DNA of 64,000 nt. It comes from SB11 sp943370295 (lineage in GTDB: Bacteria > Bacteroidota > Bacteroidia > UBA8524). Both the position numbers and the translations under genes were made by a program. Numbering within the stretch: position 1 is the stretch's first letter; every line of letters starts with the position of its first letter. Location: NCBI GenBank assembly GCA_943370295.1, contig CALRQL020000001.1:186001-250000 (forward strand). Reading direction: 5' to 3'. The notes under the pieces were generated by a model, which was not told where the DNA came from, searched no databases, and saw only the letters and a program-made list of their open reading frames with translations. This document shows, piece after piece, positions 35,121 to 44,088 of the stretch.

Positions 35121-35549
35121 TTAGTTGTTTTCTGTGTATTTTTTAAAATTATTTAAGATGGCTTGCCATCCGGCTTGTTGCATCTCGGCAGGGTTCATGT
35201 TCTCAGGGTCAAATGTCTCCGAAACATCAGTGCCGTTTGCAGTGGCAGTAAACGTAACAGATACCCTACGGCCATCGCCAAGGGTGTAAGCAATGTGTTT
35301 GTTTTCATCCACAATGTCGTAAACACCTGCAAAGTCAAAGCTCATACTACCGTCTTTTGCTGCCATTTCGTATGAAAAGGAGCCGCCAGCCCTTAAATCG
35401 TTTTCTGCTCTTGGGCAATGCCATTCTTCAATGGCGGTGTTCCATTGAGTAATATGCTCGGGCGAGTTCCAATATTTCCATACTTTTTCAAGAGGGGCAT
35501 TAACAGTGGCTTGTACAGTAATTGCCTGGAGTTGCTGATTATTTTCCAT
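35121..35549 (-). CDS. SRPBCC/AHSA1-family protein
   Basis: 142 residues with the START-like fold signature VNAPLEKVWKYWNSPEHITQW, the central GGSFSYEM and DFAGVYDIVDENKHI strands, and a C-terminal long helix (QQAGWQAILNNFKKYTE) that closes the ligand cavity. Members of this group are small cytosolic lipid/ligand-binding or Hsp90-activator-like proteins; the ligand is unknown. A -7 box (TAGCTTTG) at 35590-35597 precedes it. Confidence 0.9.
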   Translation of the reverse strand: MENNQQLQAITVQATVNAPLEKVWKYWNSPEHITQWNTAIEEWHCPRAENDLRAGGSFSYEMAAKDGSMSFDFAGVYDIVDENKHIAYTLGDGRRVSVTFTATANGTDVSETFDPENMNPAEMQQAGWQAILNNFKKYTENN

Positions 35550-35589
35550 AGTTCAGAAGTAATTAAATTTTTTATTCGTTTTGTTGGTA

Positions 35590-35597
35590 CAAAGCTA
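35590..35597 (-). promoter_or_regulatory. -7 box for the AHSA1-like gene
   Basis: Minus-strand TAGCTTTG matches TAnnTTTG; the -33 part is not clear. Confidence 0.4.
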
Positions 35598-35666
35598 AAT
35601 CATAATATGAAATCGAATGGTGGCGTATTTCGTCAATAGTGGGGTGTAATTGCGAAATGAAACGAT

Positions 35667-36062
35667 TTACTTCTTTTTTTTAGCCTTTTTAAGCTCTGCT
35701 TTGGCCAAGTTATCCAGTAAACGCAGGTGTACCACTTCGGTAATAAAATCAAACGGTAGCGGCTGGTTATGAGGGAATTTTAGTGTCCCCTTGCCATCTC
35801 TGTATTGCACCACTTTCTTATTAAATACCTCATCTCCTTCGGGCACAGGGTACATCCCTATATGTTCTTTCCATGCACTGTAAAAAATGAGCATACCTTC
35901 TTGTTTCAAGGCGGGCATGCTGTAGCTAATCAATTCCTTTGCATCGGGGGCGGCTTTGATAACAGTTGCCCTTATTTGAGACAAACGTTCAGCAACCTCA
36001 GGGGGAAATGCGGCAATGTATTCATCAACCGTTTCAAACTTAAGTTTGGGTGTTGGTTCCAT
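35667..36062 (-). CDS. DUF1801 / YdhG-like protein
   Basis: 131 residues. The segments FETVDEYIAAFPPEVAERL, LISYSMPALKQEG and FYSAWKEHIGMYPVPEG are those of the DUF1801 (YdhG/YobT) family, small cytosolic proteins linked to iron or stress in some species. A lysine tail ends the protein (AELKKAKKKK). Function in this organism is unknown. Confidence 0.88.
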   Translation of the reverse strand: MEPTPKLKFETVDEYIAAFPPEVAERLSQIRATVIKAAPDAKELISYSMPALKQEGMLIFYSAWKEHIGMYPVPEGDEVFNKKVVQYRDGKGTLKFPHNQPLPFDFITEVVHLRLLDNLAKAELKKAKKKK

Positions 36063-36109
36063 ACCTGTATAGGGTTCTCTTACTGCAATATAAGCAATCT
36101 GCCTTTACT

Positions 36110-36643
36110 TTAAGCGGTTTGCTTGGCTTTGTCATTGGCTATGGTACTGTGGTAAAAGCCATGCAGTTCTTCGGGTACTTGACTAATTATAAGCCTTTCA
36201 ACATCGCTTTGTAGGGGTAGGGTAGCGGTAAGGTATTCAAATTCACCTACAAAATTCTGTACAAAAGAAGTTTCGGTAAACCGCATCACGTTTTCGCGGT
36301 TGTTGCCGTTGGCAAAGCAGGTTAAATTGTAGGAGCTGCAAAGCACTGCTGTATCGTCCGTCAAAATGAACTTATAGTGCAGTTGTTCACCGTTTCTTGA
36401 AAAATAAAGACGGCCACCCGCAGCAATAAAACCATTCCAATCCAGTGCTTCAGGGTGGTTGTTCAAGTAATCGTTGCGGGTAACAAGACTTACAGCAACC
36501 CCTTGGGCTAATTTTGTTAATAGCAGGTTGTAAATTTCACGGTCGGTAAGCCATGATACTGCCAACTTTATTGAGGTTTTAGCACCTTCAAGATGTTTAA
36601 TGATGTGTGATTTTATATCAGAAAAGAATACGGTAGGCTCCAT
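36110..36643 (-). CDS. PLD-like phosphodiesterase domain protein
   Basis: 177 residues with a single phospholipase-D-type HKD motif: H89-Y-K91-F-I-L-T-D96, followed by SSYNLT and the NGNNRENVM segment. The N-terminus (IIKHLEGAKTSIKLAVSWLTD) is the usual PLDc_2 opening. One HKD motif means it should work as a dimer, as in Nuc-type endonucleases. It has no signal peptide. It could be a cytosolic nuclease or phosphodiesterase. A promoter box lies next to the ATG. Confidence 0.85.
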   Translation of the reverse strand: MEPTVFFSDIKSHIIKHLEGAKTSIKLAVSWLTDREIYNLLLTKLAQGVAVSLVTRNDYLNNHPEALDWNGFIAAGGRLYFSRNGEQLHYKFILTDDTAVLCSSYNLTCFANGNNRENVMRFTETSFVQNFVGEFEYLTATLPLQSDVERLIISQVPEELHGFYHSTIANDKAKQTA

Positions 36644-36647
36644 TTGC

Positions 36648-36655
36648 CAAATATA
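36648..36655 (-). promoter_or_regulatory. -7 box abutting the PLD-like gene start
   Basis: Minus-strand TATATTTG ends 5 nt from the ATG at 36643, so the transcript would begin at the start codon. The -33 triplet is not clear. Confidence 0.5.
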
Positions 36656-36741
36656 CCAAGTTGATTTTGCAATGTACTCGTGTGTTGCAAATTCGATAGG
36701 ATGGGGTTTTAAACCTCATACTGTTGAGTTTATCGGTTGAT

Positions 36742-37755
36742 TTATTTCACTTTCACCAGTTTATGTCCGTTCCAACGGAAAAACTCAATACTGTGGTGAG
36801 TTATTTTCAGTTTTGGGGGTATGTTTGCGTCCTCGCTTTCAGTCTCTGTTTTTTCAGTGTACTCTCCTTCTTCGCTACTTACCTCGCCGTTCTCTTCCCC
36901 GTTTTCTTCGGTCATTTCCTCTTCTGCGCTTTCGCTTTCTATTACCACCAAGTCTTCAATAGGGATACCACAGTCGGCAGGGTAGGGAAAAATATTTAAC
37001 CCTCCTGTTTGATAGTTAAAGATGTTTTTTACATCACCGTTTGCCACCAATAAAACGTTGCCGTTTTCAAACCTAAAAGGCAGGTATACCACTTTACTAT
37101 CGTACCAAGTTCCTTCGCCCGATGAAAAAGAAGATTCTATAACAGAAAGAGAGTCTCCGCAATTACCAACAAACACATGAACAAATGTGCCGGGGCATTG
37201 GGCGTTGTAAAACTCAAGGGTAATCATGCCCTTAAGTTTTTTAAGCGCGCTGTTGGTGTAGTTTTCACTTACATTAACAAAATATGGGGTGTTGGTGAGA
37301 ATTAATGTGTCGGTTTTTGATGAATCAGGATGGCTGACTTTAACAACAAAGGTTGTGTCAGACCAAGTATGGTTTTCAATACTTTTCCAAATGTAGTATC
37401 TGTTACCTTTATCATCCATAATATTAAAGGGTATCACGTCTTCAAACCTGATATAGCCTTTAGAATTCGAGTAATTTTTTTCTATGTATGAATACGCCTC
37501 TATGTGGTACCACTTTTGTCCTTGCGATTGCCCCACTTCCTTTATATAAATTGTTGATGCGGGTGGTAAAATGTTATGGCTACTGTTGGTATCTGCCTTT
37601 GAATACAGCTTGCTGTTTCTGAAAACACTTATCGGGTTTAGGGTAGCATTTTCATAGCTACCGTTGCCGTGGTAATGCTCAAAATTGGTTTCGTGTTGGG
37701 CAGTAAGCACAATAGGGAAGAATCCCCAAATAATCAGGCTTAGTAGTTGTTTCAT
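36742..37755 (-). CDS. Exported protein with SH3-like segment and Glu-rich tail
   Basis: Start set at the ATG at 37755 (337 residues), which opens a signal peptide (MKQLLSLIIWGFFPIVLTAQ); the upstream GTG at 37773 is less likely. Residues ~35-105 look like a bacterial SH3 domain (LYSKADTNSSHNILPPASTIYIKE ... KWYHIEAY). A Glu-rich low-complexity stretch follows (~265-300), and the end is a short strand pair (HSIEFFRWNGHKLVKVK). It is the last gene after the TonB-dependent receptor and may belong to that operon. No function recognised. Confidence 0.75.
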   Translation of the reverse strand: MKQLLSLIIWGFFPIVLTAQHETNFEHYHGNGSYENATLNPISVFRNSKLYSKADTNSSHNILPPASTIYIKEVGQSQGQKWYHIEAYSYIEKNYSNSKGYIRFEDVIPFNIMDDKGNRYYIWKSIENHTWSDTTFVVKVSHPDSSKTDTLILTNTPYFVNVSENYTNSALKKLKGMITLEFYNAQCPGTFVHVFVGNCGDSLSVIESSFSSGEGTWYDSKVVYLPFRFENGNVLLVANGDVKNIFNYQTGGLNIFPYPADCGIPIEDLVVIESESAEEEMTEENGEENGEVSSEEGEYTEKTETESEDANIPPKLKITHHSIEFFRWNGHKLVKVK

Positions 37756-37797
37756 TTTGTGGTGTTTAAGCACAAAATCTATTCCGTATTTTGGGTG

Positions 37798-40245
37798 TTA
37801 TTTTCCAACGGTGATTGCCAATGTTGCATAAAACGACCTGCCGTCAGACGGGATGATACCGGGGCCGGGGTAGCTCTCAGCCCTACGGGTATAGTACCTT
37901 GCATCTAACAGGTTGTTGCAGCTGATTTCGAGACTGAAAATTTTATGGTTGAACGATGCCGAAACATCCACCACCTGATAGCTTTTTATCACTCCTTCAA
38001 CCGCTGTAGAAGTAAGTGTGGCGTTGGTAGCATCTGAATAATGCTTGCCTGTGTAGGAATATTGCAGCGAAAGCCCCGCCTTTTTGCGGTGGCGGTAGTT
38101 TAATCCGGTACGCACCATTACGGGAGGCACCATCTCTACCTTGTTATTGGCAATGGTATTGTCTTCGGTTTTTATATAGCGGGCATCAATAAAAGCACCG
38201 TTGACAAATACGTTTAGCTGGTTGGTTTTATCGTAGGGGAGGTTGAATACCCTCCACACATTCAGTTCGGCCATTAATTCCACTCCAAGGTTACGGGCAT
38301 CGGCAATGTTGGTTCGGTAACGGTAATCAATAAACAATGGCGGACGGTCGGCACGCAGCACTTGCCCTATGCGACCTTTATAGTAAATGTAAAATGCAGT
38401 TACTTCATAGGTAAATAACCCAGCGCGGTTACCACGTATGCCCATATCAGCAGTGAAACCCTTTTCATCCTGTATGGCGGTATCAACAATAAAGTTGGGG
38501 TTAGTAACCCGCAAGTCAGAAAAGTTTATCGCCCGATAGTTTTGCGAAGCGTTGGCATACCACTCGGTGTTTTTTGATAATTTATACTTAGTTCCAATGC
38601 CTGCAATCACAAAGCTGCGGGTACGTCCCATTTTATCGTATATGCGGTTATCAACTATCAGGTTTCCTGCGGCATCAAACACTCGTTGCTTGTAATACCC
38701 ATCTGAGCGGGTTTGGATATACTCATACCGAACACCCGGGGTAATGGTGAAACGTGGGTTGATGTTAAAGATATTCTCTAAAAACACTGAGGCATTGTAA
38801 TTGGGAAAGGTAAAATCGCTGTTTTCGAGGTTTTGAGGGTTGAGGTAGTAAAAATCGGGGCCGTTTGAAGCATTTCCGTCTCCCTGCTTGTTGGTGGTTT
38901 GACCGTAGTATAACCGATAGCCCAACACTCCTGTATGCTTTGTTTTGCCTGTTCGGTAATGTTGCAGCCAACGTCCTTCGTGGCCTATGTTGGTAAACTT
39001 GCCGTCAATAAGGGTGCGGTTCTTCCCGAAATCAGCCACATTAATCCGTTCTAAATTGCCCAATGATTGCCTGCTTGCCAGCAGTCCGAAGGTTCGCCAG
39101 TTCAGTTGTGTGTTTTCTGATACTTTATAATCCACCTGCCACGCGGCCAGTTTCCAGCCGATGCTGAACCAGTTGCGGTTGCGCACCGATTGGCGAGCAT
39201 CTTCGGCAAACATAGCGTCGGTTAATCCCCCCGGTTGCTGGGCAAGGTAATCCATAAAAGTAAACTCAAACGTTTGGGTGAGTTTGCTGGTGGTTTTCCA
39301 TTCCAGTCTGGCATAGGCAGTGTTCGAATAAAATCCGCTGTTGGGCCGCCAGCCATTGCCTTGCTTGCGTTGGTAAAAAGTATAGTAATTTAGTTTACCG
39401 TTGGCTATTGTGCCGCCCACGCTGTTAAAACTCCCGAAATAACCGAAAGAGCCCAGCGTTTGCCTTGAGGTTACTTCCACTTTTTTATCAGTAGCCCCCT
39501 TTTTCATCACAAAATTGAGCAGGCCGCCAAACTGGGTGCCGTATTGCAGTGATGCTGCCCCACGCACAATTTCTATCCGTTCTAATGCTTCTGTAGGGGG
39601 AGTGTAGTAACTTTCAGGGTAGCCAAGGGCATCGGCACTTATGTCGTACCCGTTTTGCCTTGTATTAAAGTTTGAGGTTCGGTTGGGGCTTAATCCTCTG
39701 CCGCCTATGCCTAATTGCAGGCCCACAGCATCGCTTTCCCAAATGTTTAGCCCCGTAATCTTGCTGTACACTTGGCGGGGATTGTTGGTGCTAAGGTTGG
39801 CAGTGATGTCTTTAAGCACTACTACCTCTGTTTTTTTGCCTTCGTATATGGCAGTTCCTTCAATGCCCTTTAGTCGTTCAATGCCAAAAGTCCGTTCGGC
39901 TTCGTGTACAATTTCAACTGAGCTTACATCAGTGCTCAAGTCTTTCATTACTACTGTTAGCGAAAGTTGCTCAGTGGTTAAACTAATAGTAGTTCGTTGT
40001 ATGTTTTTACCATACGTATAGGTAAGCAGGGTATAAGTGCCGTAAGGTACTTTTGCCAAAACGTATGTGTCGTTAACAAATATCGAGGTTGTGAAACCTG
40101 TGTTTTCCAACGCCACCACGCCTGCCTCTATCGCGGTGCTGTCTTCATTAAGCAAGCGTACTTGTATAGTTCCCGTTTGGCCAAAAACAGAAGTAACGCT
40201 TAGTAGCGCCAAAACAAATACTGCTATTTTAATCCTAATCTTCAC
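37798..40245 (-). CDS. TonB-dependent outer-membrane receptor (FecA-like)
   Basis: 815 residues. GTG start at 40245 (GTGA overlap with the HTTM gene stop), signal peptide ending at VFGQ, a CarboxypepD_reg-like N-domain (~22-95: GTIQVRLLNEDSTAIEAGVVAL), a plug domain (~130-235: VYSKITGLNIWESDAVG, EALERIEIVRGAASLQYGTQFGG) and a 22-strand barrel with C-terminal SFYATLAITVGK. It imports a siderophore or ferric complex energised by TonB. Its place in an operon with imelysin- and DUF4856-type lipoproteins supports an iron substrate. Confidence 0.94.
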   Translation of the reverse strand: MKIRIKIAVFVLALLSVTSVFGQTGTIQVRLLNEDSTAIEAGVVALENTGFTTSIFVNDTYVLAKVPYGTYTLLTYTYGKNIQRTTISLTTEQLSLTVVMKDLSTDVSSVEIVHEAERTFGIERLKGIEGTAIYEGKKTEVVVLKDITANLSTNNPRQVYSKITGLNIWESDAVGLQLGIGGRGLSPNRTSNFNTRQNGYDISADALGYPESYYTPPTEALERIEIVRGAASLQYGTQFGGLLNFVMKKGATDKKVEVTSRQTLGSFGYFGSFNSVGGTIANGKLNYYTFYQRKQGNGWRPNSGFYSNTAYARLEWKTTSKLTQTFEFTFMDYLAQQPGGLTDAMFAEDARQSVRNRNWFSIGWKLAAWQVDYKVSENTQLNWRTFGLLASRQSLGNLERINVADFGKNRTLIDGKFTNIGHEGRWLQHYRTGKTKHTGVLGYRLYYGQTTNKQGDGNASNGPDFYYLNPQNLENSDFTFPNYNASVFLENIFNINPRFTITPGVRYEYIQTRSDGYYKQRVFDAAGNLIVDNRIYDKMGRTRSFVIAGIGTKYKLSKNTEWYANASQNYRAINFSDLRVTNPNFIVDTAIQDEKGFTADMGIRGNRAGLFTYEVTAFYIYYKGRIGQVLRADRPPLFIDYRYRTNIADARNLGVELMAELNVWRVFNLPYDKTNQLNVFVNGAFIDARYIKTEDNTIANNKVEMVPPVMVRTGLNYRHRKKAGLSLQYSYTGKHYSDATNATLTSTAVEGVIKSYQVVDVSASFNHKIFSLEISCNNLLDARYYTRRAESYPGPGIIPSDGRSFYATLAITVGK

Positions 40246-41630
40246 TTTGTCTCGGCAAGCCTTTCATCAAAAGGTAAAATCCATTCTTTATGTCCCCAAC
40301 TGTCTTTCACTTTACTTAAATCAACGGTTGGGTCTATCAACAGTTGGCTTTTTCTGCTATTAAGGGTTACGTAAACTTCTGCCCGTACTTGGGGTTGGTA
40401 AACGCCTTCTTTTTCGTAATACCCGGCTAAAAACTTGGCGTATTGCAGTATCATATCGGGCTGCATAGCCATTTGTTTTTCTTGGTGGTCGCTTAAAAAA
40501 AAGCTGTTAAACACTTCGCCTTCTTTGCCTGTTTTTGTGTCTTTTACAAAAAAGGTAGCCGTGCCTGCTTTTTCCATCAGCATCACCCGCCAGCCAAAGC
40601 GGTAACCTTCTTCCGTCCAAAACATATTGCCGGGGTACAATACATACCGCCACGGAAACAATAGCTGAAAGGCAAAGTACACGCACAGTGCCGGCAATAG
40701 TAGTTTTTTGTGCAGGAACGAAGGCGCAAAGGTAACGTTACGTTCTGTTTTTTCAGGTGTTTTGAAGAGGCGTGTTATTACTCCCATCCAACGCAAATGC
40801 CATTGAGCACTAAAGAAGATTAAGGTGCCGCCAATCATTACCAATGGGAACACACCGATTTGGAATAAAATACCCGTTACGGCATGGAAGAATACCACCG
40901 CAGCGTATGCCCAAACGCGGGTAGGTTTATACAGTAGGAAAAAAACAATGGTGCAATCGTACAGCATCCCTGCCCAACTAAAAATGTAGGGGGTGTATTT
41001 CCAAGCGAATAAAGGGCCCAATACGGGTAAATCATACGATGCGGGTAGCCATATTTTAAGCGGCAAAGCGTGCAATAACCAATCGCTGTTTATTTTGGCT
41101 AATCCGGCATAGGTGTAAACAATGGCTGTTTGCAGCATTATCACATAAATACACCATGCGGGAACATGGGTGGTTTTTAGGGATGGTTTGCGAAGTATAT
41201 CCAACGAAAAATAACGGTGGGCGGGTAGCACTGCCAGTAGCAGGCAAGCAAGGCTGACGTAGTAATAGTGGTTAAGGTAGTAAGTGAGGTCAATAAGTTC
41301 TGTATAGGTGAACAACAGAAATTGTACCCATGCAGCAACTCTGTAGAACAACCCAATTGTTACTAAAATTGATGCAAGCAGCAATGCTATGTGGATTGCA
41401 TACAATGCTGCGGGAGGCGCAACCTCTATGAACTCAAAGCCAAAGTATTTAAAATGTAGTTTAGGGGTGATGTAGTGGTCTTCAATCCATCCCAGCGCCA
41501 TGAAGCGTGTGGTGCTAAATACCATACACAGCCCGAAAATTACTCTGAAAGCAGCCAATGGCGCAATGTGCGTGGAGCCTTGCCACGCCGAAATACTGTT
41601 TTTTATGTAACGGGCGATACTAATCGCCAT
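40242..41630 (-). CDS. HTTM-domain membrane protein (vitamin-K carboxylase-like)
   Basis: 462 residues with a six- to eight-helix membrane domain (HTTM family), recognised by the opening segment APLAAFRVIFGLCMVFSTTRF and by YTYAGLAKINSDWL. The C-terminal ~130 residues are extracytoplasmic. HTTM proteins resemble gamma-glutamyl carboxylase, but the biochemical role in Bacteroidota is unknown. It is translated between the imelysin-like gene (11-nt overlap) and the TonB receptor (4-nt overlap), so it is tied to iron uptake by context. Confidence 0.9.
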   Translation of the reverse strand: MAISIARYIKNSISAWQGSTHIAPLAAFRVIFGLCMVFSTTRFMALGWIEDHYITPKLHFKYFGFEFIEVAPPAALYAIHIALLLASILVTIGLFYRVAAWVQFLLFTYTELIDLTYYLNHYYYVSLACLLLAVLPAHRYFSLDILRKPSLKTTHVPAWCIYVIMLQTAIVYTYAGLAKINSDWLLHALPLKIWLPASYDLPVLGPLFAWKYTPYIFSWAGMLYDCTIVFFLLYKPTRVWAYAAVVFFHAVTGILFQIGVFPLVMIGGTLIFFSAQWHLRWMGVITRLFKTPEKTERNVTFAPSFLHKKLLLPALCVYFAFQLLFPWRYVLYPGNMFWTEEGYRFGWRVMLMEKAGTATFFVKDTKTGKEGEVFNSFFLSDHQEKQMAMQPDMILQYAKFLAGYYEKEGVYQPQVRAEVYVTLNSRKSQLLIDPTVDLSKVKDSWGHKEWILPFDERLAETK

Positions 41631-42726
41631 CTCCGCTGCTGTATGTAATGGCTATACCCAACAATGATGAAAGGTCGCTCTTAAAAAAGCGGGTCATCTT
41701 TTGATATTCAGTATGCAGGGTATCAATGCGCTCGTTTTCAGTTGATACCAATGTGGAGAGTGTTTCGCTATCAGCAAATTCTTTATTTACATTGTTAACT
41801 GCGGTAAGCTGCTTAAGTGTTTCTGTTTTTAGCGCAGCCCCCCCTGTTACTTTATCAAGGTAATCATCAAAGCCTATTCCATCGGTACCGTTGGCGCCAA
41901 TACCTCGCCACATCTGCTCCACGGCTTTAAAATGTTCTTTGATAAATTTAATGGATTGGCCGCTGTAATAGGCTTCGCAAAGGTGGGGTTCGGGTTGTGC
42001 TTGTCCGGCACGTTTGCCGCCCGGTACAGCAATTTTAAAGTTCTTTATTGCTTCAAAGCTTTTTACAAACTCATTGTAAAGCATTGATGTAGGGCTTCCT
42101 GCTGATTTATCCGTGTTTGAAACAAAAGCATTGCGATAGGTAGTCCAACCGGTGTTGTTTTCATCTACCCATGTTTTAATATCCGCGATTACTTTTTGCA
42201 GGTATTGTCTCCTGTTTGATGAGGCGGTAAGCGAATCTAAGGCGGTTGGGGTAAATAACAAATACTCAACAGTTAGTAAACCCCTGCTGTCACGCCTAAA
42301 ATCGTCAAATTTAAAATCTGCAGCAGCAATACGGTTTTCTACAACCCCTACATTCACAGGCCATGTGCCAATATTTTCGTTTACCATCCCGAAAATCGGT
42401 TTTTCACCCGGGCCGTAATTAAATGAATTACAGTACAACCAAGCAGTGTAAGCATTTGTCCAAGCTGTTTGGGTAGCTTGCAAGGTGGTTGTGTTTGGGG
42501 TTGCAATTAGCGCATCGGCGGCGGTGCTAAGTGCATCTGTAGCCGTTTTCATCTTTCCCCAATATGGGATAATAATGTTATCGGCAAAGTTTTCAAGCAG
42601 TAACTTACGGTCAAATGCGCCCGCTGAACCACCGTCGTTATTATCTTCTTTACAAGCTGTGGTAAGCAGTATCGGTAGTGCAATTACCGGCAATAATATC
42701 CTAAAAGCTAGTTTCTTATAATTCAT
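41620..42726 (-). CDS. Imelysin-like (M75) lipoprotein
   Basis: 368 residues, lipoprotein signal with lipobox LLTTAC (Cys25). Helical bundle segments of the imelysin family: ENFADNIIIPYWGKM, TQTAWTNAYTAWLYCN and RRDSRGLLTVEYLLF, where the family GxHxxE motif reads GLLTVE, so the His is replaced by Leu. Imelysin-like proteins take part in iron uptake. A hairpin separates it from the upstream DUF4856 gene; HTTM follows with 11-nt overlap. Confidence 0.9.
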   Translation of the reverse strand: MNYKKLAFRILLPVIALPILLTTACKEDNNDGGSAGAFDRKLLLENFADNIIIPYWGKMKTATDALSTAADALIATPNTTTLQATQTAWTNAYTAWLYCNSFNYGPGEKPIFGMVNENIGTWPVNVGVVENRIAAADFKFDDFRRDSRGLLTVEYLLFTPTALDSLTASSNRRQYLQKVIADIKTWVDENNTGWTTYRNAFVSNTDKSAGSPTSMLYNEFVKSFEAIKNFKIAVPGGKRAGQAQPEPHLCEAYYSGQSIKFIKEHFKAVEQMWRGIGANGTDGIGFDDYLDKVTGGAALKTETLKQLTAVNNVNKEFADSETLSTLVSTENERIDTLHTEYQKMTRFFKSDLSSLLGIAITYSSGDGD

Positions 42727-42741
42727 TGGTGTTTAAACAGC

Positions 42742-42772
42742 CCATCCCATTAGGAATAACCTAACGGGATGG
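42742..42772. other. Intercistronic hairpin in the iron operon
   Basis: CCATCCC-A-TTAGG / CCTAA-C-GGGATGG with a 5-nt loop forms a 12-bp stem with one mismatch. It lies between DUF4856 and the imelysin-like gene. There is no U-run on the minus strand, so it is more likely an mRNA-stability or partial-attenuation element than a terminator. Confidence 0.6.
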
Positions 42773-42795
42773 AATTTAAAAGTGCAAAAATATAA

Positions 42796-43935
42796 TTAAC
42801 GTCCTTGAACTGAAATCCAGTTTTGTTTAAAGTCGTTCATCTCAGCATCGGTAAAACCATACACAGCTTTTATTTTAGCTAACGCTTGTGTGATCCTTTG
42901 CAATTCTGAAGCGCCTTCGGTAATAAATTTATATACTGTAGCATCTGCATTCGCAGGAGCGTTTAGCAGTGCAAGTATCTCATCAATTTGTGCATCTGTA
43001 ATTTTGCGGTGTTGTTGGGCAACCGCCTTAAATCCGTGTATAAAACCAATGGCTTCTCCCAAATCATGCAAACCACCTGAAAGAGTCGTTACAGGAGGGT
43101 TGGTAGTTGAGAACTTGGTAATTGCAGCATAGCCATAGTTAACAGCGGTAGCCATCAAGCCTTTTTCAATGTTTAGTTTTATTGCTGCCACTGCTTCGTT
43201 TTTCTCTGTATTATAATCTGCTCCTGCTTTTACGGCGGCTTGCAACTTCAAAAAGTTTGCTTTCATTTGGCCATAAAAACCGGCACCATCGTTTTTATCA
43301 CGGCGGGCCATATATAATGCCAATAACGCATCAGGGCTATTAGTGTTTGCAGCAGTATTGGTATTTGGAAAAGCAGGGCTTGCACCTACTATGCTTATCA
43401 TTTTATCAACAGCCGCTTGGGTAAGCGTGCCTTCGCTTACTGCTACAAGGTGGTTATACAATGCAGCCGCATACAATCCTTTTTCAATTTCTTGCAAGTT
43501 TTCTTTCGCTCCTTTGTCAACCAAGCGGTTACCAAATGAGCCTCCTTTGGTTGCAGTGGCGCCGTTTGCAGGGTCGTAAGCATTGCCGCTTGCCGCCACC
43601 ATTGCAGGGAACCAATCGTTTTCGATGCGGGTAATGTAGTATGTACCCGTAACACTTTTAAGGCTTGTTGTTCCGGTGTTAAATTTATCTTTAAGAGTCG
43701 CAAGGTCCAGTGCAGTTGTGCCGCTCTCAGCAGTTTTCATGTAAGTGCTTAAACCGCTAAGTTGGGTTTTAAGAGCTGTTTCAGTGGTTACGTTTGCAGC
43801 ATAATCAGCAGATACATAGCTAGAAGGAATGGATAGTGATGCTTTTGTATCGTTTGAATCATCGTCTTTTTTACAAGAAGTTGCCAAAAGTAGGCAAGCA
43901 GCTAATACGCTTAGTAACCCTGTTTTTTTATTCAT
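42796..43935 (-). CDS. DUF4856 lipoprotein
   Basis: Start set at the ATG at 43935 (379 residues), opening a lipoprotein signal MNKKTGLLSVLAACLLLATSC; upstream codons are not credible because the predicted transcription start at ~43978 leaves the 43986 start outside the mRNA. It matches the DUF4856 family, seen next to imelysin in Bacteroidota (GGLHDLGEAIGFIHGFKA, TGTYYITRIENDWF). First gene of the predicted iron-uptake operon. The protein probably binds or handles iron at the outer surface; its mechanism is unknown. Confidence 0.9.
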   Translation of the reverse strand: MNKKTGLLSVLAACLLLATSCKKDDDSNDTKASLSIPSSYVSADYAANVTTETALKTQLSGLSTYMKTAESGTTALDLATLKDKFNTGTTSLKSVTGTYYITRIENDWFPAMVAASGNAYDPANGATATKGGSFGNRLVDKGAKENLQEIEKGLYAAALYNHLVAVSEGTLTQAAVDKMISIVGASPAFPNTNTAANTNSPDALLALYMARRDKNDGAGFYGQMKANFLKLQAAVKAGADYNTEKNEAVAAIKLNIEKGLMATAVNYGYAAITKFSTTNPPVTTLSGGLHDLGEAIGFIHGFKAVAQQHRKITDAQIDEILALLNAPANADATVYKFITEGASELQRITQALAKIKAVYGFTDAEMNDFKQNWISVQGR

Positions 43936-43983
43936 TGCGTTGATATTTAAAGAATTGTGTTTTATGTGTTTTTTTTGTGGCCG

Positions 43984-44013
43984 CAAACTTATGTTTATTT
44001 AGATTAATTCCAA
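43984..44013 (-). promoter_or_regulatory. Consensus promoter of the iron-uptake operon
   Basis: On the minus strand TTG (44011-44013), exactly 19 nt, TAAGTTTG (43984-43991). It gives a ~43-nt leader before the ATG at 43935. Confidence 0.85.
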
Positions 44014-44015
44014 AT
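43997..44015. promoter_or_regulatory. Inverted repeat overlapping the iron-operon promoter (putative repressor site)
   Basis: ATTTAGA-TTAAT-TCCAAAT is an inverted repeat with one mismatch in seven pairs (TCTAAAT expected). It covers the -33 TTG of the promoter, where a repressor such as a Fur- or DtxR-type metalloregulator would block RNA polymerase. The identity of the regulator is inference. Confidence 0.55.
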
Positions 44016-44088
44016 TAATTTTTCGTTACATACAAGCACAAGGGTTTTAAAGCTAAATGGGTTTAGGTGATAACCTGCTGAAAGTAAA

